From NCBI GenBank assembly GCA_000746015.1, contig JQKK01000004.1:186001-250000 (forward strand): a stretch of DNA of 64,000 nt, in the 5' to 3' direction. Below, one piece after another: positions 34,580 through 43,692 of the stretch. A program made the position numbers and the translations under genes. This DNA is from Lachnospiraceae bacterium MA2020 (GTDB lineage: Bacteria > Bacillota > Clostridia > Lachnospirales > Lachnospiraceae). The notes below the pieces were generated by a model, which was not told the origin of the DNA, searched no databases, and saw nothing but the letters and a program-made list of their open reading frames with translations. Each line of letters starts with the position of its first letter. Within the stretch, counting starts at the first letter, position 1.

Positions 34580-35558
34580 ATTATTATCCATTATTATTCC
34601 TTCCTATAATGTTGAAAAATATATTGGCGATTGCTTAAATTCTATCATACCTTTGATGTCAGATGATATTGAAGTATTGGTAATAAATGATGGAAGTAAG
34701 GACAATACAGCTGAAATTGTAAATAGTTTTATATCAAAAGATGATAGAATTCGGCTTATTAATGTTCAAAATGGAGGGGTATCTAAAGCTCGAAACACAG
34801 GTATTGAGTATTCATGTGGCGAATATTTAATGTTTCTGGATGCTGATGATTGTCTATTGGAAGAAGCATTCAATCTGATCAGAGAAAATATAAATAGTAG
34901 AAAATATGATTTTACGGCGTTTTCAAGAACTATTCTAGAGGAAGATGGTCGTAGATGGAACCAGTTATTTAATAAAAACGGAATAGATGTAACTGAAAAA
35001 AAACTAGTTGATGGATTTATGTTTGCTGATTCATTACTAAATGAATGTTGGGGCAAATTATATAAAAAAGACATTATTAACATTCATAATATAAGGTTTA
35101 AGGTAGATATTCCTATCGGTGAAGATGTAATGTTTGTAATGGAATATTACTCTCATTGTGATAACGTACATATTTATAATATTCCTCTTGTGTTATATAG
35201 ACAGCATGGCGAGAGTACAATGCGGAAATATAATATCTCTGATAGGATTGCTTATACTGAAGGATTATTTGAATACGCAAAAAAATATGTTCCTTCCACA
35301 ATGTCATCTCAGATACACTATTATAATTTCAAGATATTGACTAATTTGTGCAGAGAATATTCGAGAAAAAGAGTTAATAAGGAAGCAATTAGGATAGTTT
35401 ATCATTCATATATGACAGCTGAAATACTATCAAAGCTTTCGTTGAAGTCGATTCCAAACTACAAAAAACCTGAATACGTATTAATGAAATACAAATTTTT
35501 AAGTGTTTCAGCTGTATATTATTATTTTAAAGAAATAATATCTGATTATAGTAAATGA
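34560..35558 (+). CDS. Family 2 glycosyltransferase
   Basis: 332 residues: LLSIIIPSYNVEKYIGDCLN, VLVINDGSKDNTAEIVNSF, NGGVSKARNTGIEYSCGEY, MFLDADDCLLEEAF, then GEDVMFVMEYYSHC. The start overlaps the cpsC-like gene by 20 bases; an ATG at 34569 is an alternative. It contributes one glycosidic bond of unknown type. Confidence 0.88.
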   Translation: MKSMKNKLLSIIIPSYNVEKYIGDCLNSIIPLMSDDIEVLVINDGSKDNTAEIVNSFISKDDRIRLINVQNGGVSKARNTGIEYSCGEYLMFLDADDCLLEEAFNLIRENINSRKYDFTAFSRTILEEDGRRWNQLFNKNGIDVTEKKLVDGFMFADSLLNECWGKLYKKDIINIHNIRFKVDIPIGEDVMFVMEYYSHCDNVHIYNIPLVLYRQHGESTMRKYNISDRIAYTEGLFEYAKKYVPSTMSSQIHYYNFKILTNLCREYSRKRVNKEAIRIVYHSYMTAEILSKLSLKSIPNYKKPEYVLMKYKFLSVSAVYYYFKEIISDYSK

Positions 35559-35595
35559 AAAATTTGCGTCTGTACTATATAAAGAAAGGAGAAGC

Positions 35596-37101
35596 ATGAA
35601 TAAACATATAAAAAAAATATCATTTATAGTTATAGGTTTAGCTTTAAGTTTGATTGTTTTCATTAGTATTGCATTTGGACAAAAATCAAATGATAAAAAT
35701 AATGATTCCAAATCAGCTGAGGATATTAGTTTTGCTAATGTTGATATTGATCTTGGTAGTGGCTATAACATAGGTAATACTTTAGATTCATGTGACTGGA
35801 CTTATTTTGGGTCTAAGAATACATTAGGATTTCAGGCTGCTTTAGTATATAGTACGTATCCATGGTCAACATGGGATGCCTCGGATTATATTTCTTTTGA
35901 TAATGATGGGAATGCTATGATTACATGGGATTTGAATTCGTTGAAATCTAATTTAGACTTAAATGCAAAAAGTTTCTATATTCAGATTGTTAACCATGAT
36001 TCTTCCTATGAAGGAACCAATGTTACTTGCGATGTTAAGGACATTACTATAAAGGGGGATGATAGTAAATTAAAGAATATTGTTAACGCAAAAAATACAA
36101 TGAGAAAACTTACAATAGAAAATTCTGTAAGTGAATTTATTTGTGTTGATATGACTTCATCAGGATTAAAGACATCTGATCTGAAAGATAAAGTTTTGAG
36201 CGTAAAACTCAAGCTTTCTGATTATTATGTTAATATATCTGAAAATAATGCTAAACTCGAAGAATCATGGGGGAATCCTCAAATATCTGAAAATATGATA
36301 AAGGCACTAAAGAAAGAAGGATTTGATACCATACGTGTCCCGGTTACTTATTTTAATCATATTTCATCGGACGGCACAATAGAAGCTGAGTTTTTAGATA
36401 GAGTAGAGCAGGTAGTAGATTGGGTTATTGAAAATGATATGTATTGTATTATTGATGTTCATCATGATACAGGTAATCAGGGGTGGATTAAGTCTTCTGC
36501 TGTGAATTATGAAAAAAACAAAGATACTGTTTATAGTATTTTTGTTCAAATAGCAAATAAGTTTAAAAATAAGAATGATAAGTTAATACTGGAAGGATTG
36601 AATGAAGCTGTAAATGAAAAAACTAAATGGTACAATATACCATTAGCTGATATGAAAGTGATGAATCAGTGGAATCAGCTTTTTGTTGATGCGGTAAGAA
36701 GCACAGGTGGTAATAATACTAATAGATATTTGTTAGTAAATACATATGCTGCACTTCCAAGTAAAGAATGTATGTCCGCATTTAAGATGCCTTCAGATAA
36801 TACTGATAATAGGATACTTGTGGGAATACATTGTTATTTTAATGCCGATAACATGGATAATAATTTCAGTATAGTAAAAAAATATTCAAAAAAATATCCT
36901 CTTGTTATTGGTGAGTGGAGATTTGGAAACGATGCACCGTATGATAAATCACTTGTAGAAAAGTTTTTATCATATGTGAAGGAAATTGGTATTCCTCAAA
37001 TTATCTGGGATGATGGCGGTAATTCGGGAAAGGAACTTTATAATCGTAAAACATTAGAGAGTAATTATCCTGATGTATCTAATGCTATTGTGGGAAAGTG
37101 A
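35596..37101 (+). CDS. GH5-family endoglucanase with internal insertion
   Basis: 501 residues. An N-terminal membrane/signal helix (about 8-28) is followed by a GH5 cellulase domain in two parts. GYNIGNTLDSCDW (56-68) is the usual first strand; it should run straight into ESWGNPQISENMIKALKKEG (223-242), but about 155 residues of beta-rich sequence are inserted (about 66-222). Catalytic residues fit Glu337 (GLNEA) as acid/base and Glu440 (VIGEWRFG) as nucleophile; HH at 289-290 is typical. AAAGGAGAAG is a strong ribosome site. In this locus it probably trims or edits the polymer, comparable in logic to glycosidases of other secretion systems. Confidence 0.85.
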   Translation: MNKHIKKISFIVIGLALSLIVFISIAFGQKSNDKNNDSKSAEDISFANVDIDLGSGYNIGNTLDSCDWTYFGSKNTLGFQAALVYSTYPWSTWDASDYISFDNDGNAMITWDLNSLKSNLDLNAKSFYIQIVNHDSSYEGTNVTCDVKDITIKGDDSKLKNIVNAKNTMRKLTIENSVSEFICVDMTSSGLKTSDLKDKVLSVKLKLSDYYVNISENNAKLEESWGNPQISENMIKALKKEGFDTIRVPVTYFNHISSDGTIEAEFLDRVEQVVDWVIENDMYCIIDVHHDTGNQGWIKSSAVNYEKNKDTVYSIFVQIANKFKNKNDKLILEGLNEAVNEKTKWYNIPLADMKVMNQWNQLFVDAVRSTGGNNTNRYLLVNTYAALPSKECMSAFKMPSDNTDNRILVGIHCYFNADNMDNNFSIVKKYSKKYPLVIGEWRFGNDAPYDKSLVEKFLSYVKEIGIPQIIWDDGGNSGKELYNRKTLESNYPDVSNAIVGK

Positions 37102-37110
37102 TTATTATAT

Positions 37111-38325
37111 ATGTCTAATAATATAATTGAATGCATACGAAAAAAAGATATTGAATATAAGAATAATGTATTCTATCTTGCATTAATAACAATGGTCTTG
37201 AAGGGGCTTATTGCATACTCTGAATTAATACCATATAGCATAAAGAAACCATTAGTACTTGTTGGCAATTTAGCATTTTTATTCTTTTTAATGTTGAAGA
37301 TTGTTTTTTTACAAAAATATACAATAAAGCAATGCATAGTGGTTTCAATGTTTGGTTTGATGACCTTCTATACAGATAGAGTAACCAGTACGTTTGTTTT
37401 TTTGCCTGACTTTTTATTTATAATAGCAACTCAGGATGTTGATTTTAAGAAAATTATTAGGAAGACTTATAGGGTTGAAGCTGTTATATTATTATTTCAT
37501 GTTTTTGTCTATGCATTTTGCTGGGTATTTTGTAGAAATATTATAAATTTTTCTGTTCGTATTGAAGCAGATGGAAGTTATACATATAGGCATCAGTTTC
37601 TACTGGCACATGCAAACTCTGCGTCGATGCTTGTTTTGTGGACAATACTAGGGTATTTATATGCTGAGTATGAAAACCTGACTAGGAAAAAAATTATTTG
37701 TGCATGGGGAATATATGTTTTGGTTCATATTTTTACGGATTCAAACTCAGGATTGATAATTTTGACAGTTACATCGACTATTTTATTAATTAAGAAAACT
37801 ATAGGAGATTCTATAGATAATTTTATAACATTTTTATCTAAGTATACCTTTATTTTTCTGGCTGTAATCTCTAATATATTGATGGTCATATATACAAAAT
37901 GTACTGGCATTTTTAAGCAGATATGGTCGACAATTAATATTTTTTTCACAGGAAGATTACTGTATGGTGCGTATGCATATGATAAGCATGGATTTACTTT
38001 ATTGGGAAGGTTGATTCCAAATAAGAAAGACTATTGGCAAGGAATGTGGATAGATGTTATTCCTTGTGACAATGCATATATGTGGTTTTCAGTTTGCTAT
38101 GGTGTAGTTTATGTTTTTGCTATAGCGTATATTATGTGGGAATATTCTAAATATATAAAATTCGAAGAAAAGGTACTGATAATTGCATATTCACTTTATA
38201 CATTAATGGAATTATATGTTACATCTATGTTCTATGCTTTTCCGTTGATCATGATTGCAAGATATTTATGGGTATCTCATGAAAAAAAGAGTGATGGGAA
38301 TCAATACTGCAGTGAAAAGACATGA
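37111..38325 (+). CDS. Wzy-like polysaccharide polymerase
   Basis: 404 residues with 10-11 hydrophobic helices and a larger outer loop near the C-terminal third (GRLIPNKKDYWQGMWIDVIPCDNAYMW). HANSASMLVLWTILGYL and TDSNSGLIILTV resemble O-antigen ligase/polymerase motifs. Wzy proteins are poorly conserved, so the call rests on topology, the single candidate in the locus and the presence of Wzx and Wzz-like partners. It starts 9 bases after the GH5 stop. Confidence 0.75.
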   Translation: MSNNIIECIRKKDIEYKNNVFYLALITMVLKGLIAYSELIPYSIKKPLVLVGNLAFLFFLMLKIVFLQKYTIKQCIVVSMFGLMTFYTDRVTSTFVFLPDFLFIIATQDVDFKKIIRKTYRVEAVILLFHVFVYAFCWVFCRNIINFSVRIEADGSYTYRHQFLLAHANSASMLVLWTILGYLYAEYENLTRKKIICAWGIYVLVHIFTDSNSGLIILTVTSTILLIKKTIGDSIDNFITFLSKYTFIFLAVISNILMVIYTKCTGIFKQIWSTINIFFTGRLLYGAYAYDKHGFTLLGRLIPNKKDYWQGMWIDVIPCDNAYMWFSVCYGVVYVFAIAYIMWEYSKYIKFEEKVLIIAYSLYTLMELYVTSMFYAFPLIMIARYLWVSHEKKSDGNQYCSEKT

Positions 38326-38384
38326 TTGACGTGAAAGGATTAACGTATTGTTTGTGTCAGGTAGTAATTTTGAAGGAGAGTATC

Positions 38385-39662
38385 GTGAAAAAGATTTATG
38401 AGAAAAAATATGAAATCTTATTTTGGATTATAACTACAGCCATTTGGATTGCACTTTATTGGAGGCAGTGTGTTATAGATAATCTTAACGACTTTTTTTG
38501 TCATAATGTATTTGCAAAGCTTGTTGTTGAGGGCAAACTTGTTTTAGTTTATCCTGTTTACCATATTCTTGTTGGAGTATTAGCAAAGCTTACTGGAATG
38601 TCAGAAACACAGGCCAGTGTTTTTGTGTTAACTTTTGCGCAGATTCTATCAGTTATTGTAGTGGTAGAAATTTTAAAAGCATTGTCAGATAAATGGAAGA
38701 ATAATATAGAGCTTCTGATAGCTTCATTTATGCTTAATGTAGTACAACCTATCTTTTCTTATGGATATAAGCCTGGTGCATCTTCAGGCAATGGATTATT
38801 TTCGCCAACTCTTACAATGGTTAAACCATTTGCTTTATTATCAATTTTGCTTTTTTATAAGATGTATAGAGATAAAGAGTATACATTTAAGAATCAGACA
38901 GTTTTCTTAGTCAGTTTGTTATTTACATGTTTTATCAAACCTATGTTTACGATGGCATTTATACCGGCTGTGGGTATTTTATTATTTATTGAATCAATTG
39001 AAAACGTTATAAATAGTAAAGTTAGCATTGGAAATGAAGCGGTAAGTTTTATAATTCGCGTTATTCCGCTATTTTTAACTGGAATAATACTTATTGCACA
39101 GTTTATATTTACTGCCAATTATGATGTACCTGTTGATGTCATTCCTGATGGGGTCAAATTGAGTTCTGATAAGGAGTCTCATATTCGTATTGGGTATATG
39201 CGTTCTTGGCGTCTGGCTGTAAAAAATGTATATGTCAGTTTACTCTTAACATATCTGTTTCCGTTAGTTGTTTTGTTTGTAGTGCTATTTTATCGTAATA
39301 TCAAAAAAATTATGGTATTGGATAGCCAAAAACGTATTTTTAGCCCTTTTATAAAAATGACTATAGCATATGGTGTTATTTCATTTATATATATGGCTTT
39401 TCTATATCAGGAAGGACGTGAGATTGATATGAATTTCAGAAATTCCTGGGTTGTTACTTTTAACATGGTTTATATACTTGCTTTCATGTATCTTATTGAA
39501 CTAATGAAAGCTACAATGTCAAATATAAGTTTAAATGATGGAAATGAAACTACATTTTTAACCTGGATTAAGACAAATTCCACGTTTTGTTTGCCAATTA
39601 TTACATGGGGAATTCATATGCTGTTTGGAGCAGCTTTGATATTTAAGTATATTGTTGGATAA
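38385..39662 (+). CDS. Multi-spanning membrane protein of unknown function
   Basis: About 425 residues with roughly ten hydrophobic segments and no recognised family. It has features seen in some membrane sugar transferases (an early WRQCVIDNLNDFFCHNVFAK loop, a GASSGNGLFSPTLTMVKPF stretch), but no clear catalytic motif. The GTG at 38385 is favoured by GAAGGAGAG a few bases upstream; an ATG at 38322 that overlaps the wzy stop would add 21 residues. Position between wzy and an acyltransferase implies a role in polymer assembly or modification. Confidence 0.6.
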   Translation: MKKIYEKKYEILFWIITTAIWIALYWRQCVIDNLNDFFCHNVFAKLVVEGKLVLVYPVYHILVGVLAKLTGMSETQASVFVLTFAQILSVIVVVEILKALSDKWKNNIELLIASFMLNVVQPIFSYGYKPGASSGNGLFSPTLTMVKPFALLSILLFYKMYRDKEYTFKNQTVFLVSLLFTCFIKPMFTMAFIPAVGILLFIESIENVINSKVSIGNEAVSFIIRVIPLFLTGIILIAQFIFTANYDVPVDVIPDGVKLSSDKESHIRIGYMRSWRLAVKNVYVSLLLTYLFPLVVLFVVLFYRNIKKIMVLDSQKRIFSPFIKMTIAYGVISFIYMAFLYQEGREIDMNFRNSWVVTFNMVYILAFMYLIELMKATMSNISLNDGNETTFLTWIKTNSTFCLPIITWGIHMLFGAALIFKYIVG

Positions 39663-39675
39663 AGGGTGATAAATA

Positions 39676-40704
39676 ATGAATTTTAATAAGATGCTCCAGT
39701 TTAGAAGAATGTGGATGGCAATAGCGATTATATTAATTGTGTTCTATCATACATGGTATGATTCTAATATTTCAATTATTGATATAATTCGTAAAAGTGG
39801 TTACTGTGGAGTGGATATATTTTTGTTCGCATCAGGCATTGGATGTTATTTTTCGTATAATGCTAATAATGATACTCTTCAGTTTCTAAAAAGACGTTTT
39901 ATTAAGTTAATGCCAACATATTGGGTATATATTATTGTATGGCTTATTTATAATAAATCCTTAAAATTTGAAGCTATAATAGGCAATATTTTTGCAATCC
40001 AAGCTTTTTCAAATAGGAGTTCAAATGAAGGATATATAGCTTTTAATTGGTATATAAGTGCTATATGGATTATGTATTTGCTTACACCATTATTTTATAA
40101 AATAATAGCTTCAGCAAAAAATAAAATAGCTTCAGTTTTTTTAATTGTTCCATTGTTAATATGTACAATTCCATTTTGGAATGATGATCAGCTTTTAATA
40201 ATGGTTACACGTATTCCAATCTTTTACTTTGGAATGTGGTTTGCAAATTACTATAATAAAAATGATAGTTGCTTTAATTGGATGACATATTGCGTTTATG
40301 CATTTGCTGCTGCGTTGGGAGGCATAGTATTCTTATATTCGCTAAAGCATTTTAATAATGTAATATGGGATAATGGGTTTGCATGGTATCCTTTTTTATT
40401 GATTACGCCATTTGTATGTATGGCTATTTCGAGAATTTCGGCGATGATTTTCGAATTCAAGAGTATGAATGTAATAATTAATTTTATTATGGGTACAGTT
40501 GGAAATAGTACTTTTGAAATCTATTTGACACATATTTTGATTATAGATTTATTTTTTAGATTAGAAAATAACGGTAGTCTAAAATTATTTCCATATTGGA
40601 TAATTAATATGTTTGTTATAGTTTCTATAATTTTAAGTGTATTAGTTTTGAGATATATAACAAAAATAGTTATGAAATCCATAATTTGTATAAAAGAAAA
40701 ATAG
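39676..40704 (+). CDS. Acyltransferase-3 family membrane protein
   Basis: 342 residues with about ten helices. The family His is in IILIVFYHTWYDSN, then YCGVDIFLFASGIGCYFSYN, FLKRRFIKLMPTYW, AFNWYISAIWIMYLLTPLF and STFEIYLTHILIIDLFF. It likely acylates a repeat-unit sugar. AAAGGGTGAT is the ribosome site. It is the last gene of the compact exopolysaccharide run before the lasso-type block. Confidence 0.85.
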   Translation: MNFNKMLQFRRMWMAIAIILIVFYHTWYDSNISIIDIIRKSGYCGVDIFLFASGIGCYFSYNANNDTLQFLKRRFIKLMPTYWVYIIVWLIYNKSLKFEAIIGNIFAIQAFSNRSSNEGYIAFNWYISAIWIMYLLTPLFYKIIASAKNKIASVFLIVPLLICTIPFWNDDQLLIMVTRIPIFYFGMWFANYYNKNDSCFNWMTYCVYAFAAALGGIVFLYSLKHFNNVIWDNGFAWYPFLLITPFVCMAISRISAMIFEFKSMNVIINFIMGTVGNSTFEIYLTHILIIDLFFRLENNGSLKLFPYWIINMFVIVSIILSVLVLRYITKIVMKSIICIKEK

Positions 40705-40768
40705 AAATCTTTATTGGAAATATTGTAAAAACATTTTTTGATAAGAATATTTAATTAGTAGATTTTAT

Positions 40769-41197
40769 ATGAATATTAGATCTTTTTTGTTTGAGAATAA
40801 TGAAAAGTTTATAACACTTAAGGCCTATATTTATTCTTTTTATTATAGGTTTATTGTAAAGCATACTTCAACAAAGAAGCTGCAATACAGGATGGGTAGA
40901 AGAGATGAAGAATCTACCTTTGATGAGCCTGATGATAAGATAGCAATTTCAAAAATCTATGCTTTTCATGTGAATAGGATTACAGAAAGGCTTCCATGGG
41001 AACAAAAGTGTTTTGTGAGAGCATTGACACTTAGAAAGATTCTTATGGAGAAAAAGATATCCTGTACGATATACATGGGGGTACAGAAAGAAGATGGGAA
41101 AATGAAAGCTCATGCATGGCTTCGCAGCGGCAAGGTATACCTTAGCGGAGGAAACGGTGCAGGGTTTGTTACAGTAGCAAAATTTGCTACACTATGA
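40769..41197 (+). CDS. Lasso-peptide B2-type leader peptidase (transglutaminase-like)
   Basis: 142 residues, the size of stand-alone lasso B2 proteins. It carries the cysteine-protease pattern with Cys81 in CFVRALTLRKILMEK and His115 in AHAWLRSGKVYLSGG. B2 proteins cut the leader off the precursor after the B1 protein has bound it. No B1 gene is adjacent; the PqqD-like gene at 17825 is the only candidate in the window. The ribosome site is weak (AATTAGTAGA). The next gene follows closely, with its start 19 bases after this stop. Confidence 0.85.
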   Translation: MNIRSFLFENNEKFITLKAYIYSFYYRFIVKHTSTKKLQYRMGRRDEESTFDEPDDKIAISKIYAFHVNRITERLPWEQKCFVRALTLRKILMEKKISCTIYMGVQKEDGKMKAHAWLRSGKVYLSGGNGAGFVTVAKFATL

Positions 41198-41216
41198 GGC
41201 TAGAGGGAATAAAATA

Positions 41217-42485
41217 ATGACTACTAAATGTATGGATGATCTGTTCTTCTTATGTAGAAGTCATATGTATCCAGGACTTGAAGAACAAAGAAAATGCAGT
41301 GATGAGATTGAACTTGACGCGCTTGAGGAAGCAATAGCTAAAAATAATCTGACAGAATTTTTATATGAGCCGTTGAAAGAAATATATGAGAGAAATAATT
41401 GTCACGATGAAAAAACCACAAGTGGTTTTAATGCATTTGTAAGACATAGAGTTATTACTGAAATGGGAAAGTATCAGGCAATAAGAATAGTCAATGCGGA
41501 GGCTAAAAAAAGAGGTATTGATCTGATATTTTTTAAAGGCCTGATACTTGCTGATTTATATCCTCAGTTTGCAGAGAGAGTTAGTTCTGACAGTGATATA
41601 TTGGTAAGCGATGAGCAGAAGGATGCAGCTGAGAAACTCCTTTGTGATTGTGGCTACGAAAAGGTGACAGCTTCGTGTAAGACTCATGTACAGGTTTATG
41701 ATAATAAAGCGTATGCACATGTTATCGAGCTTCACACGAGACTTTGGGAGGACTATGAGGGTCCTAAGATTGATATATTAAAGAGTTTAAATTTGTCCTC
41801 CGAAGAGTCTAATATAATTGTTAAGGCCTGTGGCATTGAGGTAAAAACACTAGGTGTAGAGGAGCATCTTTTATATCAGTTTTTTCACATTATAAAACAC
41901 TTTAGCCTGGATGGAATCGGAATCAGATATTTGATAGATATTACATTGTTTGTAAACAGATATTATCAGGATATAGATTTTGATTTGTTTTGGAAGCATG
42001 TTGATATACTAGGGTATACAAAATTTGTTGAGGCTTTCTTTAAGATATGTATTGATGAATTGAATATGACCAATAAGGTTTTCTATGGACATGAGTATAC
42101 GTTAAGAGATAGTACAGAGAATCTTAAAATTGATCTTTTAAACGTAGGAAACACTGCAGATAAAGAAGCGGGATGGCAGATTATGGGAGCTATGGAAGCA
42201 TATTTTACCGGGGATGCTGCTGTTCCTGATTCAAAGATAAAAAGGCAGATAAGCATGATATTCCCACCTGTTGATGCATTGCCCAAAGTGTATGATTATG
42301 CGATTAAATATCCGGTTCTTTTGCCTGTAGCATGGATCCATAGAGGCTGTAAGTTCTTGATAAAACGACAGTTTCATAAAGAAGAATTTTATGGTGTCAG
42401 AGAAAAGATTGATGTTGCAGAGCGTAGGATGAATCTTATCGAGGAGATGGGATTAGCTGTTGATATAGAAAAAGATGAACACTAG
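41217..42485 (+). CDS. Nucleotidyltransferase-family protein of lasso clusters
   Basis: 422 residues. The active-site pattern is FFKGLILADLYPQ followed by RVSSDSDILV, with the paired acidic residues of minimal nucleotidyltransferases (NTP_transf_5 family); ELHTRLW and GIRYLIDITLFV follow. Relatives sit in kinase-containing lasso-peptide clusters, where their substrate is unproven. The ATG at 41217 has AGAGGGA upstream. Its stop lies inside the stem of a bidirectional terminator, so this two-gene unit (B2 plus nucleotidyltransferase) ends here. Confidence 0.8.
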   Translation: MTTKCMDDLFFLCRSHMYPGLEEQRKCSDEIELDALEEAIAKNNLTEFLYEPLKEIYERNNCHDEKTTSGFNAFVRHRVITEMGKYQAIRIVNAEAKKRGIDLIFFKGLILADLYPQFAERVSSDSDILVSDEQKDAAEKLLCDCGYEKVTASCKTHVQVYDNKAYAHVIELHTRLWEDYEGPKIDILKSLNLSSEESNIIVKACGIEVKTLGVEEHLLYQFFHIIKHFSLDGIGIRYLIDITLFVNRYYQDIDFDLFWKHVDILGYTKFVEAFFKICIDELNMTNKVFYGHEYTLRDSTENLKIDLLNVGNTADKEAGWQIMGAMEAYFTGDAAVPDSKIKRQISMIFPPVDALPKVYDYAIKYPVLLPVAWIHRGCKFLIKRQFHKEEFYGVREKIDVAERRMNLIEEMGLAVDIEKDEH

Positions 42486-42506
42486 GTGTGGTGTTCATCT
42501 TTTTTT
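42470..42506. terminator. Bidirectional terminator at the end of the nucleotidyltransferase gene
   Basis: AAAAGATGAACAC pairs with GTGTTCATCTTTT, followed by TTT; the upstream A-run gives the T-tract for the opposite strand, where a GT2 gene ends at 42516. The stop codon is in the stem-loop. Confidence 0.88.
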
Positions 42507-42515
42507 GTTCATTGT

Positions 42516-43502
42516 TCATTTTATTTTATAGTATATTGGGAGAAGGAATCCAGCAAGTTTATATGTGAAGCTGTTCATTGATTTCATAAACATAGAATGT
42601 TTTCCAGTATATTCTCTGAGGTATTTTCCTTTCTTCCATTCTGGGAATGTACTTATCAGCTTTTCCCAGTTTTTCGGAAGAGCAACGGAGCGATCATGCG
42701 CATCAGGAATTCTTGTCATGCGACTAAAGGAGCTGCAAAGAAGAATTCTCGTATAAAGGAATTCAAGCGCATCACGATAATCATTTAGAAATCCGTTTGT
42801 CTCATAAAAAGAATAGACATCATCAAGAATATCTAATATCTGTAAGGTCTTTAGTGTCTGATAATTATTCGTGGAAATTGAACGCTGTACGTAATGATAA
42901 AATGGCTGTTCAACATACGATAATTTGTTGATAAATGGTATGATTTTTACACAAAAGCTAACATCTTCATAGATAAGTCCACTTGGAAACATAACTCCAG
43001 TTGATTTTAACCATGAATAGTTATATATTTTGTTCCAAACTACATTTCGTCCATTCATTATGAGATCATTTTTGTCGGTAATTTGGTCAACGATTTCTGT
43101 ATCTTCAAAGTCATCAAAAGTGTGGTGTAGATTACATTCAACAACATCAGCTACAGTTTCGAGAGCTTTGTTATACATTGTTTCAAACATATCAGCGTCA
43201 ACGAAATCGTCAGAATCTACAAAACCGACAAATTCTCCTCTTACATGAGGAAAGGCAAAATTTCTTGCATCTGACATTCCACCATTGGGCTTATCCAGAA
43301 CAATAACTCGACTGTCCTTAGCTGCAAACTGTTTAGCAATAGAAAGTGAACCATCTGTAGAACCATCATTAACCGCAAAAATCTCAATTTCTTTGAGAGT
43401 CTGCCCTATTAGAGATTCTAAACATTTAGAAAGATACTTTTCCGTATTATAGATTGGAACGATGACACTTACTTTTACATTACTAGATTCATTTAAACTC
43501 AA
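42516..43502 (-). CDS. Family 2 glycosyltransferase (opposite strand)
   Basis: 328 residues with VSVIVPIYNTEKYLSKCLES, IFAVNDGSTDGSLSIAKQFA, NGGMSDARNFAFPHVRGEF, GFVDSDDFVD and EDVSFCVKIIPFI. It is the only minus-strand sugar gene in the locus, convergent with the nucleotidyltransferase gene and divergent from the exporter gene. It may belong to a separately controlled unit; whether it acts on polymer or peptide is unknown. Confidence 0.9.
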   Translation of the reverse strand: MSLNESSNVKVSVIVPIYNTEKYLSKCLESLIGQTLKEIEIFAVNDGSTDGSLSIAKQFAAKDSRVIVLDKPNGGMSDARNFAFPHVRGEFVGFVDSDDFVDADMFETMYNKALETVADVVECNLHHTFDDFEDTEIVDQITDKNDLIMNGRNVVWNKIYNYSWLKSTGVMFPSGLIYEDVSFCVKIIPFINKLSYVEQPFYHYVQRSISTNNYQTLKTLQILDILDDVYSFYETNGFLNDYRDALEFLYTRILLCSSFSRMTRIPDAHDRSVALPKNWEKLISTFPEWKKGKYLREYTGKHSMFMKSMNSFTYKLAGFLLPIYYKIK

Positions 43503-43692
43503 AATTTATCTCCCTATCATTGGTAATACAAATTACAGTTGTATTTTTAACAGTAATCATTTATTATAAATAATGTTTGTGATTTAATACAATAAATGAT
43601 TTTACCATGAATTAAAGAAAAATAAAAGTATGATTTAGGGTAATATATGACTTGTAAAATTTCAAGTAAGAAGTTGGGATGTGAGGAAGAAG

